Part shown: one piece after another, positions 17,653 to 26,086 of the stretch | How the letters are laid out: each line of letters starts with the position of its first letter | Position numbering within the stretch: the stretch's first letter is position 1 | Assembly: GCF_037039395.1 (NCBI RefSeq) | Contig: NZ_CP146242.1 | Span: forward strand, 2,677,001-2,741,000 | Source of the DNA: Agrobacterium vitis | GTDB taxonomy: Bacteria > Pseudomonadota > Alphaproteobacteria > Rhizobiales > Rhizobiaceae | Length of the DNA stretch: 64,000 nt | Direction of reading: 5' to 3' | Made by a program: the position numbers and the translations under genes | The notes under the pieces: model-generated | The model's database searches: none | What the model was told of the DNA's origin: nothing | Seen by the model: only the letters and a program-made list of their open reading frames with translations

Positions 17653-17848
17653 CAGTTCGTCCCAAAATGGCCGCTGACGGGCTGCAAAAGGCAATTTCTG
17701 CGCTGAGCTTGATGCATTCGCATTTCCGGACGAAAAACCGCTTCGCACTTTTTCTGGAAATGCTTGTGCTCACGTACTTGAGTACGCTCCGCGCCGATAC
17801 TCGAAATCACCATTTTCGCTAGGCCAACAGCAATTTTTGAACAAACTG
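17653..17848. repeat. Dispersed palindromic element, family D copy 1, with family C palindrome nested inside
   Basis: Ends are inverted repeats (CAGTTCGTCCCAAAATGGCC at the left against the complement of GCAATTTTTGAACAAACTG at the right). The core GCCGCTGACGGGCTGCAAAA and the segment TCGAAATCACCATTTTCGC match copy 2 at 33958-34099. Relative to copy 2 it carries about 55 extra bases at 17705-17765, a complete family C palindrome (17720-17764). Confidence 0.7.
17720..17764. repeat. Family C intergenic palindrome, copy 1 (nested in family D copy 1)
   Basis: GCATTTCC...GGAAATGC with the AAAAACCGCTTCGCACTTTT core. It sits inside the family D element at 17653-17848 exactly where the copy at 33958 is uninterrupted, showing it arrived after the D element. 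Confidence 0.75.
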
Positions 17849-18526
17849 TCATAAAACAAACTGAACCAGATTGGCCATAACGTCAAATTTTCCGTCCGGC
17901 TTCAGGGCGTCAATACTGTCGTGATAGGTTTCGCCTGTCGCATGGCCGCCGCCGGTGAAGGCTAAGGCGCGCATGCCAGCGGCGCGGGCGGCGGTGAGAC
18001 CCGCGGGGCTATCTTCCACCACCACGCAGTGGTGTGGGGGGATTGCCATTTTCTCGGCGGCGTAAAGAAACAGGTCCGGTGCGGGCTTACCGTTCTTGAC
18101 CATGGTGGCGCTGAAAATATGTGGCTGAAAACGCTCGATCAGCCCGGTGACACTGAGTGATAGAGCGATACGATCCGGCTGGCTGGAGGAGGCCACGCAC
18201 CAATGAATGCCCGCTTTGCTGAGATCATCAAGGGCTTTGAGTAGGCCGGAAATGGGCTTTAAATCCTGCCGCAAGCGCTCATAGAGATGAGTGCGCAGGC
18301 TGGTCAGAAAGCGGTCGCCAATGGCAAACGAAAACTCCTCGCGGGCCACCTCCACCACGGTGGCCATGCTGCGACCGAGGAAGTGGCGATAGACATATTC
18401 CGCATCAATCGCCACGCCTGCTTTTTGAAACTCGGCCACCATGACCTCGACCGAGATCGGCTCGCTATCGACAAGCACGCCGTCGCAATCGAAAATCACC
18501 AGCTTGGTGGCCGGGTCGTGCATCAT
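17849..18526 (-). CDS. HAD-superfamily phosphatase (beta-phosphoglucomutase-like subfamily)
   Basis: About 225 residues from ATG 18526 (an adjacent ATG at 18523 also possible; AAGGAATGAG lies just upstream). HAD motif I is FDCDGVLVDSE with the two catalytic aspartates. The serine motif is VASSSQPDRI, motif III lysine is in KNGKPAPDLF, and motif IV is VVVEDSPAGLTAA. It probably dephosphorylates a sugar phosphate. It lies between mtlK and the FGGY kinase on the same strand, so it likely serves polyol catabolism or detoxifies a phosphorylated intermediate. Its stop codon abuts a dispersed repeat. Confidence 0.87.
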   Translation of the reverse strand: MMHDPATKLVIFDCDGVLVDSEPISVEVMVAEFQKAGVAIDAEYVYRHFLGRSMATVVEVAREEFSFAIGDRFLTSLRTHLYERLRQDLKPISGLLKALDDLSKAGIHWCVASSSQPDRIALSLSVTGLIERFQPHIFSATMVKNGKPAPDLFLYAAEKMAIPPHHCVVVEDSPAGLTAARAAGMRALAFTGGGHATGETYHDSIDALKPDGKFDVMANLVQFVL

Positions 18527-18540
18527 CTCATTCCTTTGCA

Positions 18541-18584
18541 GCATTTCCAGCAAAAGTGGGAACCGGTTTTGCGTCCGGAAATGC
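18541..18584. repeat. Family C intergenic palindrome, copy 2
   Basis: A 44-bp palindrome bounded by GCATTTCC and GGAAATGC with a CAAAAGTGGGAACCGGTTTT core. It fills the gap between mtlK and the HAD gene. It is in inverse orientation to the copies at 17720, 36682 and 36916. It could form a stable hairpin in the polycistronic mRNA. Confidence 0.75.
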
Positions 18585-18592
18585 GTTTATAC

Positions 18593-20080
18593 TTAAGCCG
18601 CTGCAAGAGTGCCATCCACGTAGCTTTGCAGGGTCTGTGCTGTGCCATGGGTGCGAAGGCTTGAGAGTGTTTTTGCAAACCGCTGTTTAAACACTTCATT
18701 TTGCCCAACAATGCCAAAAATATCGTCCAGCGCAAGGAATAGCAGCGGATCTTGTCGCGAGGCAATGGCGGTTTTTTGCAAGCGTTCTGCACTGGCGTCG
18801 TTAAACACAATCGGCTTGCCGCTATCAGTGGTGCCCTCGAAATAATGGCACCACAGGGCGGAGACCAAGGCCAGCCCGGTGACATCCAGCCCCTTGGCGA
18901 GACGATCCGCCGTTGTGGGCAGAATGAATTTTGGCTGACGGTTGGAGCCATCCTGCGCAAGACGCGGAATGGTGTCGCCGATCTTCGGGTTGGAGAAGCG
19001 GCTCTCGATCAGCGTTGCGTAATCCTGCAAGCTGGTGTTGGGCACGGGCGGCACCACGGGGATGATTTCATCATGGGTCAGCTTGGCAAGAAAAGCGCGG
19101 ATCAGTGGGCTTTCCATGGCTTCATGCACGAAGTGAATGTCCATCAGCGCCGCCGGATAGGCAATGGCCGCATGGCCGCCATTGAGAATGCGCAGCTTCA
19201 TCAATTCATAAGGCGCGACATCCTCGACGAAAGTGACGCCAACCTCTTCAAAAGCGGGACGACCGAGCGGGAATTTATCCTCCAGCACCCATTGCTTGAA
19301 CTCCTCGCAAAACACGGGCCATGCATCATCAATGCCGTAAGTGTCGCGGGTAATGTCAATCTCGCGCGGGCCGGTGGCGGGGGTGATGCGGTCCACCATG
19401 GAATTGGGGAAGGCAACGTGGTGGTGAATCCACTCGGCAAAATCGGGATCAGACAGTTTGGCAAGACCGATGATGGTGGCTTCCGTCACCTCGCCATTAC
19501 CGGGAATGTTATCGCAGCACATAACGGTAAACGGTGGGATATTGGCGGCACGGCGGGCCTTGAGGCCTGCGATGATCAGGCCAAACACGGTTTTGGGCTG
19601 GTCGGGGTTTTGCGCATCCGCCACGATGGCCGGGTGTTTTGGGTCAAAATGACCGGTGGCGGGGTCGATGAAATAACCGCCTTCGGTGATGGTCATGGAG
19701 ACAATGCGAATGGCCGGGTCCGCCAGCTTGGCAATGATGCCGTCAAAATCCGGTGCAGCGATCATATCCACCATCGGTCCGGTGACGGTGGCGGCACTCT
19801 TCGCCACATCCTGTTCCACCACTGTGGTCAGGTAATCTTGCCCGGCCAGCTTGTCTTTCATGGTGGCATCGGAGGGAAGCACGCCTGCGCCGACAATCGC
19901 AAAATCGAGGTCTTTGCCGAGGTTGAACAGCTCGTGCAGGTAGACCGCTTGGTGAGCGCGGTGGAAATTGCCAACGCCGAAATGGACAATGCCTGATGTG
20001 AGGCTTTCGCGGGCGTAGGTGGGGATGGCAGCTTTTGCGGCTGCGTCTGGCAGGGTGGAAAGGGAGAGTTTTATGGTCAT
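18593..20080 (-). CDS. mtlK: Mannitol 2-dehydrogenase
   Basis: A 495-residue enzyme of the polyol-specific long-chain dehydrogenase family, oxidising D-mannitol (and often other polyols) to ketose with NAD. The N-terminal Rossmann part has IVHFGVGNFHRAHQAVY and DFAIVGAGVLPSD. The C-terminal catalytic part includes KLRILNGGHAAIAYPA, with the conserved lysine, asparagine and histidine of the family. It is encoded 306 nt downstream of smoS in the same operon. The gap holds a palindromic repeat. Confidence 0.93.
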   Translation of the reverse strand: MTIKLSLSTLPDAAAKAAIPTYARESLTSGIVHFGVGNFHRAHQAVYLHELFNLGKDLDFAIVGAGVLPSDATMKDKLAGQDYLTTVVEQDVAKSAATVTGPMVDMIAAPDFDGIIAKLADPAIRIVSMTITEGGYFIDPATGHFDPKHPAIVADAQNPDQPKTVFGLIIAGLKARRAANIPPFTVMCCDNIPGNGEVTEATIIGLAKLSDPDFAEWIHHHVAFPNSMVDRITPATGPREIDITRDTYGIDDAWPVFCEEFKQWVLEDKFPLGRPAFEEVGVTFVEDVAPYELMKLRILNGGHAAIAYPAALMDIHFVHEAMESPLIRAFLAKLTHDEIIPVVPPVPNTSLQDYATLIESRFSNPKIGDTIPRLAQDGSNRQPKFILPTTADRLAKGLDVTGLALVSALWCHYFEGTTDSGKPIVFNDASAERLQKTAIASRQDPLLFLALDDIFGIVGQNEVFKQRFAKTLSSLRTHGTAQTLQSYVDGTLAAA

Positions 20081-20161
20081 TGGGTTAGGTCCTGAATGAA
20101 TTTTGGGAAATGGGTGAGGCGGTGCAATGTCGGAGATGGATCATGTGGCTTGGTGGCTTCG

Positions 20162-20346
20162 CCCCCCTCATCCGGCTGCCGCCACCTTCTCCCCGCTGGG
20201 GAGAAGAAGCAGGTTGCAGACCTCAGTCCCCGGAATGGATGGGTTTGGAACAAGCGATTGATGATGTTTGCTTTTTCGAGGTGCCATATCCGTAATGCCT
20301 CTTCTCCCCAGCGGGGAGAAGGTCCCGGCAGGGAGATGAGGGGGTG
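20162..20346. repeat. RIME-like palindromic element, copy 1
   Basis: Two inverted arms face each other. The left one (20162-20207) runs CCCCTCATCCGGCTGCC to CTCCCCGCTGGGGAG. The right one (20300-20346) runs CTTCTCCCCAGCGGGGAG to GGGAGATGAGGGGG. About 90 bp of unrelated DNA separates them. This is the common rhizobial intergenic mosaic-element type. It lies between smoS and mtlK and would put strong hairpins in the operon mRNA. Confidence 0.75.
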
Positions 20347-20386
20347 CGAAGCCCATCTCAATAGAGGCTGTCGTGAACCCTTCATC

Positions 20387-21163
20387 TCAACTCATCCAAT
20401 TGCCGCCATCGACGTTATACGTCTGGGCCACCACGTAATCCGCCTCACTCGAGGCCAGAAAAATCGCCATGCCCGTGAGATCCTGTGCAGTCCCCATGCG
20501 GCCAAACGGAACCGCTTCACCCACCAGCTTTTTCTTCTCGCCGGGAGCGCGGTTTTCATGCTTGGCAAACAGCGCATCCACACCATCCCAATGCTCGCCA
20601 TCAACCACGCCGGGGGCGATGGCGTTGACGTTGATGCCATGCTTGATCAAGTCCAGCCCCGCCGATTGGGTGAGCGAAATAATCGCCGCCTTGGTGGCGC
20701 AATAGACCGCCACCAGCGCTTCACCGCGCCGTCCGGCCTGGCTTGCCATATTGATAATCTTGCCGCCCTTGCTACGGGCGATCATCGACTTCGCCGCCGC
20801 TTGCAGCATAAACAGTGATCCGGCGACATTGATGGAAAACAACCGATCATAGCTCTCGCGGGTGATCTCCACGATGGGCGCAAGATCAAACAGGGCTGCG
20901 TTGTTGATGAGAATGTCGAGGCCGCCGATTTTCTCTTCCACGGTCTTGATGGCGGCGTCGATAGAGGCCTGATTGGTCACATCCAGATGCACGGCATAGG
21001 CTTTCTCGCCAATGGCTTTGGCGGTTTCCAATGCCCGTTCCATATTAATATCGGCAATGGCAACAGTAGCCCCTTCACGCACATAGGCCTCAGCAAAGGC
21101 GCGGCCAATGCCACGAGCCGAGCCGGTAATCAGCGCAGATTTTCCGTCTAACCTGCCAGTCAT
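20387..21163 (-). CDS. smoS: Sorbitol dehydrogenase (short-chain dehydrogenase)
   Basis: A 258-residue short-chain dehydrogenase with NAD-binding [18 protein letters not shown], catalytic serine in MASQAGRRG and catalytic YCATKAA. It matches SmoS, which oxidises D-glucitol to fructose (and related polyols). The start overlaps the stop of smoK by 4 nt (ATGA), confirming operon membership. It acts in the cytoplasm on substrate imported by SmoEFGK. Confidence 0.92.
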   Translation of the reverse strand: MTGRLDGKSALITGSARGIGRAFAEAYVREGATVAIADINMERALETAKAIGEKAYAVHLDVTNQASIDAAIKTVEEKIGGLDILINNAALFDLAPIVEITRESYDRLFSINVAGSLFMLQAAAKSMIARSKGGKIINMASQAGRRGEALVAVYCATKAAIISLTQSAGLDLIKHGINVNAIAPGVVDGEHWDGVDALFAKHENRAPGEKKKLVGEAVPFGRMGTAQDLTGMAIFLASSEADYVVAQTYNVDGGNWMS

Positions 21164-22158
21164 GCTGCTAATCCTTGCTCATTGAAACGATGCAGGCGGC
21201 TCTCAAACGGGGTGATGAACACCGTGTCCCCATGGCGGGCGGTGAAATCACCATCGGCGCGGGCAGTGAGGTGGCCAAGGCCTTCAACATCGACATGCAA
21301 ATGGGTGTCAGAGCCAAGATGTTCGGCAATCGTCACCTTGCCTTTCCACGCGCCATCGGTGGTGGAAAGCGTCACATGTTCCGGGCGTACGCCAATGGTG
21401 GTGGCACCATATTTGGCAGCGGTTTCCCCGGAAATCAGGTTCATTTTTGGAGAGCCAATAAAGCCTGCGACAAACAGATTGGCGGGTCGGTGGTACAGAT
21501 CCATCGGCGAGCCGACTTGTTCGATATTGCCCTTGTTGAGCACCACAATCTTATCGGCCATGGTCATCGCTTCGACCTGATCGTGGGTGACGTAGATCGA
21601 TGTCGCGCCCAGCTTCTGGTGCAATTCGGTGATCTCAAGCCGCATGTTGACGCGCAACGCCGCATCCAGATTGGACAGCGGCTCATCAAACAAGAAGCAC
21701 GAGGGTGAGCGCACAATTGCCCGGCCAATCGCCACGCGCTGGCGCTGACCACCGGAAAGCTGGCGCGGCTTGCGGTCGAGATAATCCGTGAGGTTGAGGA
21801 TGCGGGCCGCATCCGTGACCTTCTTGTCAATCTCACCCTTGTCCATGCCTGCCATTTTCAGCGGAAAGCCAATGTTGGAGCGCACACTCATATGCGGATA
21901 GAGCGCATAGGACTGAAACACCATGGCAAGGCCGCGCTCAGACGGTTTGCGGTCTGTGGCATCTGTGCCGTCAATAAAAATCTTGCCGCCGGATGTGTCT
22001 TCCAGCCCGGCAATCAGCCGCAGCAGGGTGGATTTGCCACAGCCGGACGGGCCAACAAACACAACGAATTCGCCATTGTTGATCTCCAGATCAATGCCGG
22101 GAATAACCTTGTGTTCGGCAAAGGCTTTCGAGACGTTTTTAAGCTGAATACTGCCCAT
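21160..22158 (-). CDS. smoK: Sorbitol/mannitol ABC transporter ATP-binding protein
   Basis: A 332-residue MalK-type (CUT1) ATPase with Walker [11 protein letters not shown]-loop in [11 protein letters not shown], signature [14 protein letters not shown], Walker [13 protein letters not shown] and a C-terminal TOBE-like domain (residues about 240-330) typical of sugar importers. It drives uptake by SmoF/SmoG. It lies 12 nt downstream of smoG and overlaps smoS. Confidence 0.94.
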   Translation of the reverse strand: MGSIQLKNVSKAFAEHKVIPGIDLEINNGEFVVFVGPSGCGKSTLLRLIAGLEDTSGGKIFIDGTDATDRKPSERGLAMVFQSYALYPHMSVRSNIGFPLKMAGMDKGEIDKKVTDAARILNLTDYLDRKPRQLSGGQRQRVAIGRAIVRSPSCFLFDEPLSNLDAALRVNMRLEITELHQKLGATSIYVTHDQVEAMTMADKIVVLNKGNIEQVGSPMDLYHRPANLFVAGFIGSPKMNLISGETAAKYGATTIGVRPEHVTLSTTDGAWKGKVTIAEHLGSDTHLHVDVEGLGHLTARADGDFTARHGDTVFITPFESRLHRFNEQGLAA

Positions 22159-22170
22159 AGTGTGTGATCC

Positions 22171-23001
22171 TTATTTAACCGCGCCAAAAGTCAGTCCACG
22201 CACCAGCTGTTTCTGGCTGAACCATCCGAGCACGACGATTGGAGCAATCGCCATGGTGGAGGCAGCCGAGAGCTTGGCGTAAAACAGGCCTTCGGGGCTG
22301 GAATAGGAGGCGATGAAGGTGGTCAGCGGTGCCGCCACTGATGTGGTGAGGTTGAGGGTCCAAAACGCCTCGTTCCATGACAGAATGATGTTGAGCAGCA
22401 TGGTCGAGGCAATGCCCGGAACCGCCATCGGCGTCAGCACATAGATGATTTCCTTGATCAAGGATGCGCCATCCATGCGGGCGGCTTCCAGAATTTCGCC
22501 CGGAATTTCCTTGAAGTAGGTGTAGAGCATCCAGATGATGATCGGCAGGTTGATCATGGTCAGCACGCCGACCAGACCAATGCGGCTATCAAGCAATCCA
22601 CCATCACGAAACAGCAGATAGATCGGGATCAGCGCGCCCACCGGCGGCATCATCTTGGTGGAGAGCATCCACATCAGCACATCCTTGGTGCGCTTGGTGG
22701 GCGAAAACGCCATGGCCCAAGCGGACGGAATGGCAATGACTAGGCCCAGAAGCGTGGAGCCAAAGGAGATGATCACCGAGTTCATGAAATGAGCAAAGTA
22801 ATCAGAGCGGCCCTGCACTTCGACATAGTTTTCCGTGGTCCAGTGGAAGAACAGAAATACGGGCGGCGAGGCGATGGCATCGCCCTCGCTTTTGAAACTG
22901 GTGAGGAAGGTCCACAGGATTGGGAAGAACAGCAACAGCCCGATTGCCCATGCGATGAGGGTAAAGGTCAGCTTACGCTTCGTTGAAATTGCGCGTGCCA
23001 T
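22171..23001 (-). CDS. smoG: Sorbitol/mannitol ABC transporter permease
   Basis: A 276-residue CUT1-family inner-membrane permease with about six transmembrane helices, the first near residues 11-33 (LIAWAIGLLLFFPILWTFL). The cytoplasmic EAA loop is EAARMDGASLIKEI, which contacts SmoK. It lies 3 nt after smoF and pairs with it as the membrane channel. Confidence 0.93.
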   Translation of the reverse strand: MARAISTKRKLTFTLIAWAIGLLLFFPILWTFLTSFKSEGDAIASPPVFLFFHWTTENYVEVQGRSDYFAHFMNSVIISFGSTLLGLVIAIPSAWAMAFSPTKRTKDVLMWMLSTKMMPPVGALIPIYLLFRDGGLLDSRIGLVGVLTMINLPIIIWMLYTYFKEIPGEILEAARMDGASLIKEIIYVLTPMAVPGIASTMLLNIILSWNEAFWTLNLTTSVAAPLTTFIASYSSPEGLFYAKLSAASTMAIAPIVVLGWFSQKQLVRGLTFGAVK

Positions 23002-23004
23002 TGA

Positions 23005-23877
23005 TCAGCTCTCCAGGTTCTTGCCGATGAGGCGGATCAGGAAAAGGGCAACGATATTGGCCAGCACCACAGCCACAATGCCGCCAGCGGATGCGCCGCC
23101 AATGTCAAATTGCAGCAGGGCCTGATTGTAGATCAGATAGGTCAGGTTGGTGCTGTCCGTGCCGGGGCCGCCATTGGTGGTCACGAGAATTTCGGCAAAC
23201 ACCGAGAGCAGGAAGATGGTCTCGATCAACACCACCACGGTGATGGCACGGGCCATATGCGGCAGTGTGATATAGATGAATTTGGAGATCGGCCCTGCGC
23301 CATCCATCTCGGCGGCTTCCTTCTGCTCCTCACTCAGCGATTGCAGGGCGGTGAGCAGGATCAGCGTTGCAAACGGCAGCCATTGCCATGCAACAATGAT
23401 GATGATGGAGAGCAGCGGAATGGTGGCGAGCCAATCCAGCGGCTCCAGCCCGACTGCGCGAAAGGCGAAGGCAAACAGGCCATTGACAGGGTTCATCAGC
23501 ATGTTTTTCCACACAAGGGCGGCCACGGTTGGCATGATGAAAAACGGCGAAATCACCAGAATGCGGACAATGCCTTGGCCAAACATCGGCTGATCCAGCA
23601 GCAGCGCCAGCGCAATGCCGCCAATGATCGAGATAGCCAGCACGCCGCCCACCAATATCAGTGTGTTGGTGAGGGCTGCAAAAAACGCCGGATCGGTGAG
23701 GAAATATTCGTAATTCAGCAGGCCGACGAAGTCATGCACGCCGGGCATCAGCAGATTATAGTTCAGAGTTGAGAAATAGATGGTCATGGCCAGCGGCACA
23801 ATCATCCATGCAAACAGCAGGATAACCGAAGGGGCCATCATCCATCGGGCCGAGGAATGGGTATGGGTCGTCGCCAT
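23005..23877 (-). CDS. smoF: Sorbitol/mannitol ABC transporter permease
   Basis: A 290-residue CUT1 permease. I start it at the ATG at 23877 (MATTHTHSSARWM), the family length, preceded by GAGG. The frame is open 25 codons further upstream but adds only a Lys/Pro-rich stretch. About six membrane helices and an EAA loop EAAEMDGAGPISKFIYI are visible. It forms the heterodimeric pore with SmoG. Confidence 0.92.
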   Translation of the reverse strand: MATTHTHSSARWMMAPSVILLFAWMIVPLAMTIYFSTLNYNLLMPGVHDFVGLLNYEYFLTDPAFFAALTNTLILVGGVLAISIIGGIALALLLDQPMFGQGIVRILVISPFFIMPTVAALVWKNMLMNPVNGLFAFAFRAVGLEPLDWLATIPLLSIIIIVAWQWLPFATLILLTALQSLSEEQKEAAEMDGAGPISKFIYITLPHMARAITVVVLIETIFLLSVFAEILVTTNGGPGTDSTNLTYLIYNQALLQFDIGGASAGGIVAVVLANIVALFLIRLIGKNLES

Positions 23878-23971
23878 GTCTGCCGCGCCTCTTGGGGGTG
23901 TTGGGGTTTTAGTTTTATGGTTGGTCTTGGGCTTGCTGTCCTGCTCACACATTGTAAGGGCAGTGCCAGCC

Positions 23972-24116
23972 GCCCCCTCATCCGCCTGCCGGCACCTTCT
24001 CCCCCCACTTTACATAGGGAATGGGGAGAAGAGGGAAAGAGCCGCAGCATCGGCTTCTCTCCTCGCCCCAGCGGGGAGAGGTCCGCCGAGCGTCGCGGAG
24101 GCGGGGTGAGGGGGCC
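23972..24116. repeat. RIME-like palindromic element, copy 2 (degenerate)
   Basis: Lies between smoE and smoF. The left arm is GCCCCCTCATCCGCCTGCCGG and the right part is CAGCGGGGAGAGGTCCGCC to GGGTGAGGGGGC. The middle has diverged (CCCCCACTTTACATAGGG), so pairing is imperfect compared with the copies at 20162 and 61258. Such hairpins after a binding-protein gene often help to give it a higher transcript level than the permeases. Confidence 0.65.
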
Positions 24117-24173
24117 GCTTGCACTGACGTACATTGTGGGCGAGATGGTGGGGGTAAACCCCGCACTCAACCC

Positions 24174-25493
24174 TTACTTCTTCGGATAACCCGCCTTCTT
24201 CATCTCACGCTCGGTCAAGGTCTGCGCTGTCTTCAACGCCTGATCTACCGTGGTTTGCCCTGCAAGAGCCGCCGAGAATTGCTGGCCAACGGCGGTGCCG
24301 ATGCCCTGAAACTCCGGAATGGCCACATATTGCACGCCCTCGTAAGGCACGGGCTTGACGGTGGGGTGCTTGGGGTCTGCTGCGTTGATGCTATCAAGCG
24401 TCATTTTGGCAAAAGGTGCTGCCTTCTGGTAATCAGCATTGGCATAGAGCGAAGTGCGTGTGCCCGGAGGAACGTTGGCCCAGCCATCTTTCTCAGCCAC
24501 CAGCTTCAGATAATCCTTGCTGGTTGCCCAGGCGATGAACTTTTCAGCCGCTTCGACCTTTTTGGAGCCAGCCGGAATGGCGAGGTTCCACGACCACAGC
24601 CAGTTGCCGCGCTTGCCAAGACCATTATCAGGCGCCAAAGCAAAGCCGACCTGATCAGCCACCTTGGATTCCTTCGGATTGGTCACGAAGGAAGCAGCGA
24701 CCGTGGCATCAATCCACATGCCGCATTTGCCAGTCTGGAACAGGGCGAGGTTTTCATTGAAGCCGTTGGAAGAGGCACCGGGAGGGCCATCTTTCTTCAT
24801 CAGGTCCACATAGAACTGAAGGGTCTTTTTCCATTCGGGCTGATCAAACTGTGGCTTCCACTGTTCATCAAACCAGCGCGCGCCAAACGAGTTGGACATG
24901 GCAGAAAGGAAGGCGATATTTTCACCCCAGCCAGCCTTGCCCCGCAAGCAGATGCCGTAGACTTCCTTGGACTTGTCGGTGATCTTGCCGGCAGCTTCCT
25001 TGATGAAGTCCCAGGTCGGGGCATCCGGCATTTTCAGGCCTGCTTTTTCAAACAGATCCTTGCGATACATCACCATCGAGCTTTCGGCATAAAACGGTGC
25101 GGCATAGAGCTTGCCATCGACGGTGAGGCCAGAGCGCACCGGCGGCAGAAGGTCTTCGGCGTCATAATCCTTATCGGCGACAAGCTTGTCCAGCGGTGCC
25201 AGCCAGCCCTGCTTGCCCCAGATGGGGGCTTCGTAAATGCCGATGGTCATCACGTCATACTGGCCGCCCTTGGTGGCGACATCGGTGGTGACCTTTTGGC
25301 GCAGAACATTTTCTTCCAGCGTCACCCACTTCACGTCAATGCCGGGGTTCTTGCTTGTAAAATCATCCGTCAGCTTTTGCATGCGGATCATATCGCCATT
25401 GTTGACGGTGGCAATCGTCAGCGTTTCGGCAGAGGCCACGCCAGCCATGGCGAAGACCGAGCAGGCGCCCAGCAATAGTGTTTTCAATGTCAT
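24174..25493 (-). CDS. smoE: Sorbitol/mannitol ABC transporter periplasmic binding protein
   Basis: A 439-residue family-1 solute-binding protein with a clear signal peptide (TLLLGACSVFAMAGVASAE). The mature part starts TLTIATVNNGDMIRMQ, and KNPGIDVKWVTLEENVLRQ is a strong polyol-binder feature of SmoE. It is first in the minus-strand operon smoE-F-G-K-S-mtlK. A 593-bp upstream gap separates it from the divergent DUF1800 gene and holds an imperfect palindrome that could be the regulator's site. Confidence 0.93.
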   Translation of the reverse strand: MTLKTLLLGACSVFAMAGVASAETLTIATVNNGDMIRMQKLTDDFTSKNPGIDVKWVTLEENVLRQKVTTDVATKGGQYDVMTIGIYEAPIWGKQGWLAPLDKLVADKDYDAEDLLPPVRSGLTVDGKLYAAPFYAESSMVMYRKDLFEKAGLKMPDAPTWDFIKEAAGKITDKSKEVYGICLRGKAGWGENIAFLSAMSNSFGARWFDEQWKPQFDQPEWKKTLQFYVDLMKKDGPPGASSNGFNENLALFQTGKCGMWIDATVAASFVTNPKESKVADQVGFALAPDNGLGKRGNWLWSWNLAIPAGSKKVEAAEKFIAWATSKDYLKLVAEKDGWANVPPGTRTSLYANADYQKAAPFAKMTLDSINAADPKHPTVKPVPYEGVQYVAIPEFQGIGTAVGQQFSAALAGQTTVDQALKTAQTLTEREMKKAGYPKK

Positions 25494-26086
25494 TTCTTCC
25501 TCCCAGAAGACCAGGTGAAACCCGGAGGCCCCTTAAGGGTCTGCCGACGGGCCACTGATAAATCAACCGATAGACCTTGATCTCACTCGCGATCTAATGA
25601 GCATTCGCTTTACTCATGGGCAAATACTCACATTCTGTTGTGAAATGTCAATCGCAATTCGTTGCTGCACTGCCGAAGTCAGCTGCGAATCCACGCGCGG
25701 TGAGGCGCTCCATGCCGTTGAAAGACCTGTAATTAAAGAGATTTTGAATATTTTAAATTGATCAGCAGCTTGTGCTTAACTTGCCTCATCTGTCGGTTGG
25801 TGTCGGTACCAGGGTGGCAAGCTGTCATGATCAAAAAATAGCGTGGGCCGGAGCGTGAAGCCACCATAACAGGCCAAATTTCATTAAATTAAATCTATTT
25901 AAATTACCTAATTTAGAATAGTTTTTTAATAGCACATATTAATAAATATTTGCTAGTAATTTTCAGAATTGGATAATATGTAATATACAATCGATTGTTA
26001 TTATTATTTTTCGATAAATAATTTGACTCTTGGTAATATTATATTACCCTTTCGAGTTGTGTTGTTTTCGCTGGGGGGCGATTGGC
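25494..26086. other. Long AT-rich divergent intergenic region
   Basis: 593 bp without a gene. The smoE-proximal part contains promoter/operator-like elements. From about 25860 to 26060 the DNA is strikingly AT-rich, with runs such as AATTAAATCTATTTAAATTA, quite unlike the flanking genes. It precedes the DUF1800 cluster and may be its horizontally acquired promoter region. Confidence 0.6.
25597..25617. promoter_or_regulatory. Candidate operator upstream of smoE
   Basis: A 21-bp imperfect palindrome with arms ATGAGCA and TACTCAT, seven bases apart, about 105 bp upstream of the smoE start. TACTCA recurs at 25625-25630. SorC/DeoR-type sugar regulators bind such dyads. A regulator of that type is encoded at 31286-32239. 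The link is inferred. Confidence 0.4.

Noticed and set aside
18752..19996. Long plus-strand open frame of 414 codons opposite mtlK
   Set aside because: It is antisense to a clear mannitol dehydrogenase and its product is His/Gly-rich with no family motif, a by-product of high GC content.
24021..25478. Plus-strand frame of 485 codons opposite smoE
   Set aside because: It is antisense to a signal-peptide-bearing binding protein with strong family motifs, and runs into the repeat downstream.
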